Assembly (NCBI GenBank): GCA_036656615.1
Contig: JAVXHY010000038.1
Coordinates: 1-5,872, forward strand
Direction: 5' to 3'
DNA: 5,872 bases
Source: CAUPWF01 sp036656615
Lineage (GTDB): Bacteria > Bacillota > Clostridia > Lachnospirales > Lachnospiraceae
Below the pieces are notes generated by a model. It was not told the DNA's origin, did no database searches, and saw only the letters and a program-made list of their open reading frames with translations. Shown here piece after piece: positions 5,741 to 5,872 of this stretch; the stretch's first letter is position 1, and every line of letters starts with the position of its first letter. The position numbers were made by a program, and so were the translations under genes.

Positions 5741-5762
5741 TGGTGACACTTGAATTTCTTTT

Positions 5763-5872
5763 TCACAGCCGGATAAAATCAGTAAATACATGCTCTTCTT
5801 TTTCAGGCAGACCGAACTGTTCTTTGCCATAAGCGATACTCTTTATTAAGAATGCCATATTCTTACCAAGTG
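5763..5872 (-). CDS. C-terminal end of a flavodoxin / NAD(P)H-dependent FMN reductase-like protein (partial)
   Basis: Only the last 35 codons and the TGA (5763-5765) are inside the window; the gene continues past the right edge. The visible peptide begins LGKNMAFLIKSIAYG and closes with LPEKEEHVFTDFIRL. A GKNMA-LIK helix and a final T-x-FIR are typical of the C-terminus of the clostridial flavodoxin-family/NADPH-dependent FMN reductase proteins often annotated as iron-sulfur flavoproteins or NAD(P)H oxidoreductases. The FMN-binding part is not visible, so cofactor and reaction are inferred from this tail alone. The frame has no internal stop and is followed after 22 bases by a strong stem-loop, which suggests an intact gene end. 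Confidence 0.6.
   Translation of the reverse strand, partial: LGKNMAFLIKSIAYGKEQFGLPEKEEHVFTDFIRL

Noticed and set aside
1..5872. CRISPR array, tRNA/rRNA genes, toxin-antitoxin pair, retron or transposase
   Set aside because: No regularly spaced repeats, no clover-leaf or rRNA-like segments, no recombinase or transposase motifs and no small paired genes were found on either strand.

Overview
The window is AT-rich and low-GC Gram-positive in character (strong GGAGG-type ribosome binding sites, sigma-A-like promoters with 17-base spacers, a lipobox lipoprotein, ywbE and yjbR homologues). Protein style, especially the GGDEF relic, the flavodoxin-family C-terminus and the lipoprotein, points to a gut-type clostridium, probably Lachnospiraceae. 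That placement is inference from family resemblance; no marker gene is present.

Left block (1-2112, minus strand): three genes read leftward. They are a secreted lipoprotein of unknown function (823-2010, promoter at 2084-2112), a YjbR/MmcQ-family protein (398-730, own promoter at 762-790) and a short YwbE-family protein (108-293). The block lies between two same-direction copies of a repeat (1-40 and 2161-2231). The complete copy carries two small hairpins and a minus-strand T6 tract, so the element looks like a dispersed terminator-type repeat. Copy 1 sits just downstream of ywbE, where a terminator is expected.

Middle (2231-2461): this gap contains a good forward promoter (2255-2283) and a decayed fragment of a GGDEF (diguanylate cyclase) domain with frame breaks. 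Two inverted repeats follow, and then the ribosome binding site of the large gene.

Centre (2462-5239, plus strand): an intact 925-residue hybrid sensor histidine kinase with a long PAS-like sensory half, HisKA, HATPase_c and a C-terminal receiver. It has no membrane segment and no partner output gene in the window.

Right (5240-5872, minus strand): remains of an ABC exporter. A frameshifted C-terminal piece of an FtsX-type permease runs into a tiny relic of an ABC ATPase signature. A perfect 17-bp stem-loop follows, and then the last 35 codons of a flavodoxin/NAD(P)H-dependent FMN reductase-like gene cut by the window edge.

Overall this is a patchwork accessory region: small housekeeping-like genes, an orphan cytoplasmic signalling kinase, and relics of at least two lost systems (c-di-GMP synthesis and an ABC exporter). 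I see no convincing new defence or mobile system. The most unusual part is the kinase leader, which is built over a dead GGDEF gene.
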